Assembly (NCBI GenBank): GCA_008638375.1
Contig: VIRR01000482.1
Coordinates: 1-64,000, forward strand
DNA from: Nyssa sinensis
Taxonomy: Eukaryota > Streptophyta > Magnoliopsida > Cornales > Nyssaceae
Reading direction: 5' to 3'
DNA: 64,000 nt
Shown here: positions 11,403 to 23,100 of the stretch, piece by piece
Layout: every line of letters starts with the position of its first letter
Position numbering within the stretch: position 1 is the stretch's first letter
The notes under the pieces: generated by a model
What the model saw: only the letters and a program-made list of their open reading frames with translations
What the model was told of the DNA's origin: nothing
Database searches by the model: none
Program-made: the position numbers and the translations under genes

Positions 11403-12842
11403 TTAGGTCTGATCATTGATGTGTTGTATTGCAAGCTCGCATCTATACAAGTTAGTCTTTATGGGAGAGCTGTCCTGCTTTGATACTATGAGCTCGGCCC
11501 ATGTAGGTTATGCCCTTGACTGACCGAGGATGAGATATATGACCGAGCATGTACTAAATGACCGAGCACAGATTATAAGGCCAAACATGAACTGAGCGAC
11601 CGAACACAAGTTATATGGCCGAGCCTGAGCTCTATTATGGGTCATGAACCGATCTTGCAGTTACACGTGTCATGCAGTGGTTGGTGTGTCACATAGTGGT
11701 ATATCAGTATTCTTCATGCATCCAAGCTATGGTGACAGATTCTACAGTATTGGGTTCACAAGGGTAAGGATGAGGTAAAAGGCCGGTTACATTGCCTAAG
11801 TTTAATTGCTTTAAAAACATTATGCATAAAATGTTTTTAATTTGGATTTGATTTAGAAATATCTTTATAAATCTTAGAAGTGTGTTTTGAATATTTTTTC
11901 AATATTGAAGAAAGGTCTCATGACTTTTTGGAAGAAGGTCGATCAAAATAGCTTTTGAAGACAATTTCTAAAAAGGAATGCCTTCACTCTTTTGATCATA
12001 ACTTAAAAAATAGTTTGAATTCTTAGGTAAGACCAATTTCATATGAAATTGGATTTCAAGATCTTTGAAGTCATAGGTAGAATGCCCAAAATTGACTTCG
12101 TATGAGTGAGATATCGTTGTTTGATGGAGGGGCATTGTAGTAGCAAAAATGAGCTCGCTCTAGCGAACTCCAGTGAGTTGCTTGCCCTAGCTCATTTGGC
12201 CGGTTCATTCTAGCGAACTCCTGCATTGAGCACTCTTTTATTTTGCGATTTTAAGTATTTTTTTTTTAAATTTAAACTCTAAATATAAAAGCTTTTTGAT
12301 ACAAGAACAAGAACGACTTTTTTGGTGGCTCTGTTATAAGGTTTCAAACCTTTTCTAATAAATTTATCATAACATCTCATGTGCATCATAGATCTCTTAT
12401 CACTAGATGAAAGATCAAGAACCATTCCATCATCATATACACCATTGGAGGAGTGCAAGCTTGTGGGATTCAAGGCTTGTGCGATCAGTAGAGTTCAAAA
12501 CTGTGTGGGCATTCATGGTTGTGATTGAGAGAGTCGTTCGAGGATTCGAAGCGGTGGAGCACATGAAGAAGTCTGAGGAAGTTCAGACCATAAGTAAGAC
12601 TTGAGGAACTAGGTCGGTGTGTTAGTAAGTGTTTGTATTCATTCCAAAGTTCTTCTAGTGAATTATGTGCATCTGGATGAGAGTCCCAAGGTTTTTCAAA
12701 ACAGATGTGGTTAATTTGTGATAATTTTTTTAAACAGTGATTGATCTTCTTCAGATTAATATAATTTTATTTTATATTATATTATTTCTAATTAGTTGTA
12801 ATTCGCAGAAACATATGATTTAATTTAATTATTTTTTAAAAT
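11403..12842. other. Unassigned noncoding stretch with degenerate GACCGAGC repeats
   Basis: No gene recognised. At 11515-11630 the motif (t)gaccgagc(a) recurs about six times in variants, and at 12145-12225 'ctagcgaactcc' recurs. The 65-codon ORF at 12407-12604 has no recognisable motif. The style resembles a decayed retrotransposon LTR or leader, but no termini are seen. Confidence 0.4.
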
Positions 12843-13315
12843 GGTAAATTACACTCACCTCTCTGAAGTTTCTGACAATTACACTAATTTTTTTTGATGT
12901 TTCTGAAATTACATTGACTCTCACTATTTTACTTGACAATATATAAATATTTTGTTTCAGTTAATTTTTTTTTCAAAATGATAAAACTGCCTCTTTTATT
13001 TTTTTTTAAATTTAAAATTTTGACATTTTTTTTTTCATTTTCCAAATAAATATTGATTAAAAAATTAAATTTCTTTTTATATAAAATAAAAATAAATTAT
13101 TTTACTTTAAATTTGTTTATACATAAAAAATTCAAAAAGTTAAAAAAATTAGTCAAAATTAAAAAAACACAAAAAATAAAAATAAATGGGGCAATTCTAT
13201 TATTTTAATTAAAAAATTTGACTGAAAAAAATATTTATATATTATCAGATAAAATAAAAAAATTAGTATAATTTTAGAAATTTTGTGAAAGTCAATGTAA
13301 GTCGGTCAATTTTAC
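12843..13315. mobile_element. AT-rich MITE, copy 1
   Basis: The left end GTAAATTACACTCACC and the reverse complement of the right end (GTAAAATTGACCGACTTACA) form a long imperfect terminal inverted repeat extending ~50 bp, including ACTAATTTT. The interior motif 'tttttatataaaataaaaataaatta...attagtcaaaattaaaaaa' recurs at 36960-37060 and 37860-38010. It is noncoding. Confidence 0.6.
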
Positions 13316-13738
13316 TTTTTTTTAAAATACATCCGTTGCTCTAATTTATAATTTAGAATCATCTTTTCAACCGTTCACGGATTTTCTCTGTTTAAAATAC
13401 TCGTCAATTACAAACCTATCAAATTCAAGTTCTTCTACGACTAAGAAAGTATTTGGAATACCCTTTTTGCTGTTGGAAATTTGAGAAAATTACAATGGAG
13501 ATTCTGTAACTTGTGTTCAGCACCCACCACGTATGAGCATTGCAGGCCAGGACAATCTGTGACAAAAAGATCAAGATAATGAGAGATAAGCTTGCTAAGG
13601 TTAGTGAATTCGATCTACTATTCCCAATTGTGCTCAACGCCTACCTGTACTTCCAATAATTTACAAACAAACCAACAAAAGCTTCAAAGATGTTATCTCC
13701 ACCCAGCGTCATATTGCAGACTTGCTAGCATGTGTCCC
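13316..13738. other. No gene seen
   Basis: Low-complexity flank of the MITE followed by sequence that may be the remote, unrecognisable upstream part of the UGT relic. No conserved motif was found on either strand. Confidence 0.4.
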
Positions 13739-14085
13739 CGCCAGTTTTCTACGTTGGGCCATTAATTGTTGAAGCTAAGAATAGATCTATTGACAATGAA
13801 AATAATCGTACTGATAAGTCTGGGAGAAAATGTTTGTCAAGAATTGAACCAAGCTGAAATGTCGTGTTCTTGTGTTTTGATGGTCTAATGCTAGAAGGGT
13901 TCTTGGAGAGAACTAATAGGGGATGTGGTGGTGGAGTCCTGGGCATCACAGGTGACAGCGCTGAGCCATAAATCCGGCTGGTTCGTGAATCACTGCCGAT
14001 GGAATTCGGTGTTGAAAGTGATAGTTGATGTGGTGTCGATGGTGGCATGGCCGTTGTACGCAGAGCAGCACCTACGGAGAGAGTT
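13739..14085 (+). pseudogene. UDP-glycosyltransferase pseudogene fragment (PSPG box)
   Basis: Plus-strand frames contain, in the order of family-1 plant UGTs, PVFYVGPLIVEAKNR, a CLSRIEPS...NVVFLCFDGL block, [10 protein letters not shown], then the PSPG-box region [28 protein letters not shown] and [11 protein letters not shown]. UGTs transfer sugar from UDP-sugars to small molecules, and the PSPG box binds the UDP-sugar. The relic has an in-frame stop after IEPS, a deletion between the FLCF and EGFLER blocks, a frameshift near 13925, a missing residue in the usual GGF..HCGWNS motif and Gly-to-Arg in HCGWNS. It is only ~115 codons against the usual 450-490. It is clearly non-functional. Confidence 0.85.
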
Positions 14086-14182
14086 TTTTTTTTTTCCCCT
14101 GTTAATTTGGATACCCTGAGCTAAAGTTTAGGATTTCGTTTGTCTTACATCAAGGAAGATCCTTACCTATTTTTAAAAGGTG

Positions 14183-14458
14183 TTTTTAGTCTTAGTCCTA
14201 GAAAAATATACTATATTATTATAAGATTTACACATTTTTTTAATTCGAGGTGAAAAACTTAGTTATTTCTTTTTTTTAGCTTAGGTCTATTATGATAACA
14301 TGACACTTTAATTTGTTGAGATTTTTAGTCTTGAGTCCTTGAAGAAGATACTGTATTATTATAAGATTTACACACCTTTTCAATTTGAGATGAAGGACTT
14401 GGTTATTTCTTTTTTTTAAACTTAAGTCTATTATGATGACATGACACTTGTAATTTAT
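14183..14458. repeat. Two-copy tandem duplication, unit ~139 bp
   Basis: Copies begin at 14183 and 14322 (both TTTTTAGTCTT). They share the 'attattataagatttacaca' block, the 'gttatttctttttttta' block and 'tctattatgatRacatgacact', with moderate divergence. Confidence 0.75.
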
Positions 14459-14974
14459 TTTATAAATGACAACAATACCCCAATAAAATATATCCGTCCG
14501 AAATTGAATCTCCTAGGGGAACTCTCTCACGATCAGTCATCTATTGGGCAATCCTAAAAATCGCTTGCAACTCTCCTTCTTTATCACTGACCACGGCAGC
14601 AGCTACCGTTCCCATTGATCGCAAATGATACTCATTGTCGTTCATCATCACGATCATTATCGTGAATCGCCGTCAACAGAACTATGAATTGTTTTTGTCG
14701 ATCACAACCCATCATCGTAGTTGTTGGATTTTGAATCATAGTCCACTATTGTAGTGCACTGCTATTCCTCCCGATTTTGAAATTTGATCGTATCTCTTTC
14801 CCTAACTCTATTTTTTGCAAATGTTCATATGTTAAGAATTCTAAGAATGACGGTTAATGTCAATTTTGTAGTTCGGATAATGAACGATTATAGTTATGAT
14901 AAGCAAATAAATGAATCACTTATGGAAAATCGATGGTCTTGATCACCCATCATTTTGGTTTTGGAGAAGTGCTG
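14459..14974. other. No gene seen
   Basis: Mixed-composition noncoding DNA. A run of 'atcatcgt/gatcattatcgtgaatcgccgtc' phrases at 14630-14750 is weakly repetitive. No ORF with recognisable motifs. Confidence 0.4.
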
Positions 14975-15245
14975 TGAAAATTGATGATTGACAGACAATT
15001 TTTATGAAAGTGTAAAATTTTACATTTCGTTGGGAATAAGGTTTTTCATTTCAAAGTGTGAAATTTTACACTTCTAGTAAGACGGATTTTTACAGTTTGT
15101 TAGGCTATGAAAATTGATGATTGACAAACAATTTTTTTGGAAGTATAAAATTTTACGCTTTCGTTTGAAATAGGTTTTTCATTGAAGAAGTGTGAAATTT
15201 TACACTTAAGCTGGAAAGAATTTTTACACTTTCTCTAGGATGAAT
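14975..15245. repeat. Two-copy tandem repeat (~134 bp) with AAGTGTAAAATTTTACACTT palindromes
   Basis: Copies begin at 14975 and 15109 with GAAAATTGATGATTGACA. Each carries variants of the palindrome A(A)GTGTAAAATTTTACACTT, which occurs about four times in the array, so the array is both directly and invertedly repetitive. Confidence 0.7.
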
Positions 15246-15530
15246 TTTTACATTCCGAAATGATTTTTTTTTTCAAATTTTCATATACAATATGGATCTT
15301 GTTTGATAGATCTCGATGTTTAGAATTCAAATATATAAATTTTATTAAAAACAAATTTTTAATTTTTAAGTTATTGAATTATAAAATTTTGCAATAATTT
15401 TTTTTTTGGGAGTGCTTCAAGTTTCACAGCTCAAGTATGAAAAATATAATGGAAAGTGTTTTAGGTACAAAATAATAAAAAAATTTATGGGGATAATATT
15501 CTTTTGTGTGGACTTGAGAATAATTTATCT

Positions 15531-15777
15531 CTATTATATGGACTTCCAACTGAAAAGCCTTTTTTAAAACAAGATGATCCAGCTGTGATATAACCAAACC
15601 TCAAAGAAGGTAGGTAAAATTTACCATTTTTCAAACACAAATCTCTATCAAATCTATTATATGGACTTCCCACTGAAAGACCCTTTTTAAAACAAGATGA
15701 TCTAGCTGTGATATAACCAGCCTCAAGGAAGGTAGGTAAAATTTACCATTTTTCATACACAAATCTCTATCAAATTT
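15531..15777. repeat. Two-copy tandem duplication, unit 123 bp
   Basis: CTATTATATGGACTTCC starts both copies (15531 and 15654). They differ at about ten positions. The 62-codon minus ORF across them is an artefact of the duplication. Confidence 0.85.
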
Positions 15778-16137
15778 TTATAGACTTTTAATGGATAACT
15801 AAAAAATATTATTATAAATAATGATTATGTTACATTATGTACTCTTTTATTTTATTTTATGTAATCCAAGAGCGACAGGACCCCAAACTTTAATGGATGG
15901 ACATAACTTCCTCCAAACTCATTGCATTAGGAGCGTCATTAGGGACAAAAATATGACAGATTGCCAGGTTAAATTACCATCCATACTCTCAATATTATAA
16001 TGTGAACTTACCCCCATATATGTGTGTGTGTTATAAAGAGAGAATCCTGAGAGAAAGGCAAGAGCACGAGGCATAGCACGTAGTGTATATATTGCCATAG
16101 TGGTAAAGGGAATATATTAATACAACCAACGTCTAGG

Positions 16138-16410
16138 AGTAAATTTTTTCACGTACAACTGCGGAAGCCTAATATGATCATCCTAATTCTTCAATGTGTC
16201 AATAGGTATCAGGTGTGACCTTCTAAATTCCAATCCCTGAATTCACTAAAATACCTCAAATATAAATAAAAAAAAAAAACTATACCACCTATTTACTTTG
16301 TGCACATCCAACTGTAGAAACGTAATATGATCATACTAATTCTTCAGGTGACTGCAGGAAAAAGGTGCGACCTTCCAAGTTCTAACCTATACATGCATTA
16401 ACTAAAAGAC
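16138..16410. repeat. Diverged direct repeat
   Basis: Two ~95-bp blocks (about 16150-16230 and 16305-16385) share 'AACTG.(G)GAA.C.TAATATGATCAT.CTAATTCTTCA' and '(A/G)GGTG.GACCTTC.AA'. They are noncoding and lie downstream of the ARP gene. Confidence 0.55.
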
Positions 16411-17044
16411 ATAGTTCATAGGAACTATATCACCTGTTATACATTTCCATCTTCCAAGTCAACTAGTTTGTGCCGACTGCAAATCAGAGTTCATGAAGGT
16501 TGTCTACAACATCAGTCTCCATATAAATGAATAAATATAACATGCAAAACATATTTTTTGATACAAGTAAATTAATAAATGAAACTTATATTGAAAGCAT
16601 TAGTTGTCACTACTGCACACCAAATTGTAAGAATATCAGAACAACACAAGGCTACAAAAGCTTCTGCCAAAGTATATGTGCAGCTGGTCCAGCTCATAAA
16701 TATGCAGCAACTGTGGCAAACCAGTTCCAGATTGAAACCAATTTTGCATTAGTTCTGAATACAAAAATTCTACATTACAAAATGCATCTCAATTCCCACC
16801 CACTACGCAGGTTGATCTGTTCCAGAACGAAAGTTCCAATTCTTGGACGAAATCAGTTGGCAGAAATGAAATGTGCCTGGCGATTTACACACCTGTAAAA
16901 TGGGCTCAGATTGGTTCCTTTTTAGCCTTTTAGGATACTGCACCATGTCCATCAAAGTTTTCTTTAGTGATGTGGTTTTGTGCCAAGAACCCAAAAAATA
17001 AATCTTAACGAGCCTCAAAAATTTGCTCCAACAATGTGGTAAAA

Positions 17045-17166
17045 CTAGAGCCTGAGAATGAGGCCAATAGGACAATGATCACTGCCACTAACATCTGGGA
17101 GAATGTACGAGTCATGAACTCTATCAGCTATGGATTCCGAGACAAGGAAGTAGTCGAGCCGCCAAC
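17045..17166 (-). CDS. ARP: ARP exon 12 (terminal, catalytic SDH)
   Basis: 122 bp: [20 protein letters not shown] then [19 protein letters not shown] and a TAG stop at 17047-17045. The GSDHCP motif carries the catalytic His. The 3' UTR would run toward ~16500; the ORFs there show no protein similarity. Confidence 0.96.
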
Positions 17167-20100
17167 CTATTTCACATTCAACATAACAATTAAAGAAAAC
17201 ATGAAAAGAAGATATGGAATGGCATTAACCATACTTCAAAAGCTTTTGCCTATAGGATAATAAATAATGCAGAGTAATGATAAATGATAAAAAAGTTAGC
17301 ATGGGATAAATTTATATAGAGAAGTCTCTTTGAAGCACATGGAAATGATGTCATTCCTTTGTGTAACTCAGAGCATTTGTCCAGAGTCTATCCCGTGCAT
17401 ACATGTCCTATCCATTCTCTATCATCATTTTCTTTCCCTCCTAAAAAAGTTAAAATGGCATTTAAAATCAGTAATTCGCAGTTTTCGTTCCCATAAACCT
17501 GAAGTCCCAAATTAACTGCCTGTTCAGCTACTTCATGGGAGCCATGTTCTCTTCTATTTTACAAGGATGACATGATACCAAATTGTTTCATGTAATCATT
17601 TATTTAAATTACCAGGTCATAAAAAATGCAAAAAGCACAATATCTTTCAAGTTATCTAATCTATACAAAATGCAAAAAAAAGAAATAAGATTAAGAAAGG
17701 ATATCTAACTATATATCTAAATAAAGATATAGCAATGTCCTTCTAACTCAGAATTACTAAATAAAACACAATAATTTACCCTTTGAAGCACAAAAAGGAC
17801 AGTTGATATTTGAAGCTACTTCCATGATGGAGAACCATTAGTATCATAAGCATATGATGCTATATTCTCCAAAGAAATAGCAAAGAGTTCCAGTAACATC
17901 AGGAGTTACAATGATAAATATTGTTGCAAATCCACCCAAATAGGCTTTGCTGAAAATCCTCAAATAATTCAACAAGATTCACCTAATAAATAAAGCAGAG
18001 AATGTCACTTCAAGAAGTGTGGATTCCGAAATACCTCTATTAGTTTTGCGCCCACCATGCCTGTAACCCCAGTAAGTATAGCCAACAACACCAGGATGCT
18101 GCCTCCTAAAGGTATCCACAAAACCCCTAAATAAGAAGTTTGTCTCAAATGATTGTCTTTCTTCATCTGTAAAACCAGCACTTCTTTTATTTCCCTACAA
18201 AAATATTCAACAATTAGGATTATGATAACGGAAAGCTAACCAAAAGAAATTACTATCAAAATTTAAAGTGCATACTGAAAATAGATCATTTGAGCCCCTC
18301 ACTATTAATGCCTAAATACACTTTTTGCTATTGTTGATAATAGGTATTCTCTATTGAGCATTCTACCATGAGTCATATTTTTTCACACTCCAGCATAAGA
18401 TTAAATAATTGAAAAGGAGTTGGGGAAACTTTATTTACATATAAAAAAATAAAAATAAAATCTTTATAGGTTCAACTCACACCCCAAAGGCCACTTACCT
18501 ATCCAAAAAATAAAAATAAAACTTTATTTACATATTTACATAATAGAACAGAAAAAAAAAAGAAAAAAAGAAAGAGGTAATGATGGAAAAAGCTCAAAAA
18601 ATACCAATGAAGCACTAAAGTCACAAAATGAAACAAACGAACCAAGAGGAGGCAATGTCTAACCTCAACAACTCCCCACCAACCCCTGGCACATTTGGGT
18701 ATGGATTTGGCTCCCAGAGCTCTTTGGCTTAAACCCAACACATTTATTGCTCGTTAGACATGGATAGCCATTTAAAAGTCTTCAAATCAAATTCTAATAT
18801 GTATATAATACATTTCAAATGCAAACAATGGTTGTGGGTCGGCCCAAATTAAGTTTTGGACTCACTGAATTCCAGCCAGCTTAAACCCATCACAATACCA
18901 CCTGTAGACTCACCCAAGTTTAATTTACCCATAGAGATAAGCCAATAACAGCATGATCCAGTTAAAAGATTACTCTTTATAAAAGCTAAATAAATTTAAT
19001 GCCAACATATCAGGGCAGCATTTCAAATGCAAATAATGGTTGTGGGTTGGCCCAAATTAAGTTTTGGACTCACTGAATTCCAGCCGGCTTAAACCCATCA
19101 CAATTCTACCTGTAGACTCACCCAAGTTTAATTTACCCATAGAGATAAGCCAATAACAGAATGATCCAGTTAAAAGATTACTCTTAATAAAAGATAAATA
19201 AATTTAATGGCAACATATCAGGACAACCAATAAAGCAACCATGGATTTGACATGAAACAATCTCATGTTAACAAACAAATCATATCCCAATCACAAATAA
19301 ACAATTCTGCAAAGGATAGTATAACAAGTAGTTGCAATATTTGTTAATTCAGTGCCCCTGCCTACAGAAGACGCCTATTTCTTTCTTGGCATATACTTGT
19401 TATGGTCTGAAAATCAGATAGAGAACAATAAGAGGAAACATTCAGAGTGCTAGAATCAGGATTACATACCGCAGGATTATAGATGTCTATCTCCTCATGA
19501 GCACAATTCAGATCACCAGTCAAAATGACAGGCTTTGACTTTTCTAGCTCCTGTATCATGCATGGGAAATGGACATAACCATCCATTAGTCTAAGAAATC
19601 TTGCCTCAGCTATTCTTTCTTGGTGTCCCCCCCCCCCCCCCCCCCCATGTAGAAGAACAAATGACAATCAACTCAAGTCAATGATTGGTCAATGATTAAA
19701 AGCGAAATTAGTTTCTGAATTTTTTTCTCCAAGCTTCACATTAAACATAGCAAAGCAGTTATACCAGAGGTCATTTTTCCCAAAAGTGATTAGCTAAGAA
19801 CTTCAATGTGACTAAAAAATATTCAGCATGCAAGAGTAGCATGAAAGAGAGCAGATCAAGAAAACTTTCTAGCAGGGGAACTGTTAGAGTATGTTAGAAT
19901 AAGTAGCATTAAGGTTAGTTTAGTCATTTTGCGTTCTTGTTAAGCCCTTCTATAAAGGGTTCTTTTATTTCCTTTATTTCCTAGTATTTTTAGTCTGATA
20001 TAATGTATCCTGAGACTTACAATTTAGCAATAATATAACTTTTCTCTTTTCTTCTTCATTTCTTTTTGATCTATTACTCAAAATTATCATGGTATCAAAG

Positions 20101-23100
20101 CGTATTTAGATTAGCAACACTGTAGAAATCATCAGAGGGCAAAAAGAGGACCAGAACAGTGTGCCGTTGTCATCATCCGTTAGATGATGTCAGCAATCTT
20201 GAAGAACGATTTGTAGGGTTTGGATCAGTTTTTCATGGGGAGTATTTTGGTGATAAGATAATTTGGTAGGGTTTTCAAATTTTCGAATGTTATCAGGAAA
20301 GAGGGTTTTATTTTGCGATATGTTGATTCGATCGATTTTGAGTGTTTTTGTTGCTTCTAATCTATCCTAAAAGGTGCGGTTTGGCCAAAATAGGTATGAT
20401 CTTGCAGCCCATTATCATTTACATTGGTTTTTGTTGAGATTTAGGCATATGGGTGGTTCAGCCATGGCATTGGAGCAGTGGGTATGGGCTATTTTTGTCT
20501 CTGGTTGCTTATTTCAGTCTTGAATCACTAACTCATTGTTTTGGAGCCATTTATTGATGTTGGAGATTAGGTTCTTGGTTGGTTTGTGAAATCCTTGCAC
20601 TGTTCTTCAATTCTTATTCTAGTTTGTTCTATTTTTTACTTGGATATGGCAAGTGGAAATTTTGACTCCCTTCAGGCCATTAGTGTTAACTTGAAGGGAG
20701 ATAATTATGGCTACTGGGTGTATGTGATGAAAAAAAAATTTGTTAGGTAAAAATATGTGAGGTTACATCATAAGTGTTATGACAATCTCGTCAGATACCA
20801 AAGCAGAAAATCAGAAGGAGCTGTTGTCTAGTTAGAAAATTAATAATGCAAAAATTATTACTTAGACAAACAATTCAATAGATCAATTCATTAGGGTTCA
20901 TTTGGCTAAGTTTGACACAACCAAAGAGATTTGAGAATCTTTATCCTAAGTTATTTTTACAGTTTAACTCTGCTAAGAGGTACCAATTAGAATACGAGAC
21001 CTAGGCTATTCGACGGGGTGATAAAAGTATACAAGACCGCCCAAGTTGCACCCCTAAATATCATGCCATGGCTTCTACTATAGTTGAGATAGTTTGGTTC
21101 CAATGGTTGCTTGCTCATCTTGGCATTTTATTATCTACTCCTACTCTTATGGAGTGTCATTCAAATTGTGCACAACTCTGTTTTCCATGAGCTTACAAAA
21201 CATATTGAGATCGATTGTCACTTTATGCGTCATCATCTACAACTTGGCACCATTTCTTCCTTCTTCATTGTAGTTGGATGATTTCTTTTGGAAGTCTTAT
21301 ACTATCACACGCTTCTATTTTCTGCTTGACAAACTTTTGATGCTTCTCGTTGCTACATCATAAGTTTGAAGGGGGGTGTTAAAGTGTTTAAGAATAATTA
21401 GCATTAAGGATAGTTTAGTCTTTTTGCATTCTTGTAATGTCCTTTATTTCCTAGTATTATCAGTCTGATATAATGGATCCTGAGACTTACGGTCAATAAT
21501 ATGACTTTTCTTTCTTAATTTCTTCTTGATCTCTTACTCAAAATTATCAGGCACTATGAGGACCCCAAAAAAAAAAGACGCAGAAAATGGAAAAATCTGA
21601 TGCACAAATGTGCTTTCATGATGCAATATAAAAGAGTAAAGACCCATAAATGTAGACTTACTTTCATGTAATCACTTAGAGACAGGTCCCACTGTGTAAT
21701 CCTGTAGGACTAGTATCAAAGGCAAACCATCACTCCATGAAATTTCCACTTAAAGATTATACTACAAAAGCGTACAACATCTTTGCTATGAAGAATAGAA
21801 AAAGGCAGGTAATAAAAGCAAGAAATGTAGGGTCAATTACCAGTCTTTTTAGACCATCTCCAGAATTAGGAACATATCCACTTATTAAAAAATATTTATC
21901 AAACTCCACTGTCACAAGACGTCCTTCATTATCATGATCTGATATGCCTAGGCCATATCTGACTGAAAGCGGCTTTATCTGTCAGACAAGTCATTTCAGC
22001 CAGCAAAGTAATAACAAAAAGTAAAACCACTTTTGAGAGCTTAGGTGCAGACAGCTCAAATAATCTGCTCGAGATTATCAGTGATCACAAGGGAAAAAAA
22101 TACATATCAGCAACTGTATCTCACAAGTCATAAAAGTGAAAATTTATCCCTTAACTAACATGTGCAAACAAGATATCAACCAAGGTGAACTTGTGGAAAA
22201 TGAAATCAATCTAAACCTAAGAAAGTGATAATACCAAGTTAAACAATAGCAAGAGAATATGTTAACAACATGGTTTGGAAAATAGATCTGCCTTTCTCAT
22301 GCCAAGAGCACCAACTTTTATACAGCCAGTCCAGGCCTGCAGAAAGAATGGTGGTTGTGTTAGATAGATAGTAATTGTAATTTTTCTTTTTCCCAATACA
22401 GGTTCAAATCTGAGAGTAGCCAACCAAACAATGCCAAAGTCTAGGTCTATATCCAACCGACCCCTCCCAGCACTCACATTCGCAGGACCGAAATGTATCA
22501 ATGGCACTTTTGGTGAACATGATAGTTTAAGTAAAACAAAAAATCATTTGGATTTCTCATGTTAGTTGTGACCAGGTCTTGTTTATTTGAGTTGATTATT
22601 AAGTGTTTGGAAAAGAAAGACAATAGGGCAATAAGGATCCAAAAATTTGCCACCATATCCTAACAAGAATATTACTTAATCTAGCAATATCGACAAGAAA
22701 ATAGAAGCATTAAAAAATAAGAATACAAATGTATAAATGGGGGCAAAAAATATAGTTATGGTTATTTAAACTTCTGTACAAAACAAGAATAGGTTCAATG
22801 TCCTTGGAACTTTTTTTTTTCTTTTAAAAGAAATTTCAATGCTGAATTAGCTATTTCAAGAAGAATGGTTTCAGAGAAACTACTAGTCATAGCCAGCTTT
22901 TTTTTTTATCAGTAAAGTGTAAGATATATAATTAAAAGATAGCCCAGGGAGGGCTAACCCATTTACAAAAAGAAGAAAGGAGGGGCCACAAAAACTAAGA
23001 CCCTAACTCCCCCCAAAAAAGAAAGAAATCTCCTTAACTTCAAAAATGCGCCTATTACGCTCCCTCCAAATGCACTAAACTAGGCATAAAGGCGACATCC

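Noticed and set aside
13749..14048. 99-codon minus-strand ORF
   Set aside because: Antisense to the UGT relic, whose motifs are all on the plus strand.
16527..17075. ORFs of 123 and 90 codons on opposite strands
   Set aside because: They lie in the presumed 3' UTR of ARP; neither shows domain features.
22262..22507. 81-codon minus-strand ORF and possible cryptic ARP exon (acceptor TTCTGCAG at ~22337)
   Set aside because: ARP exons 7 and 8 join in phase without it and the peptide matches nothing in the AP endonuclease family.
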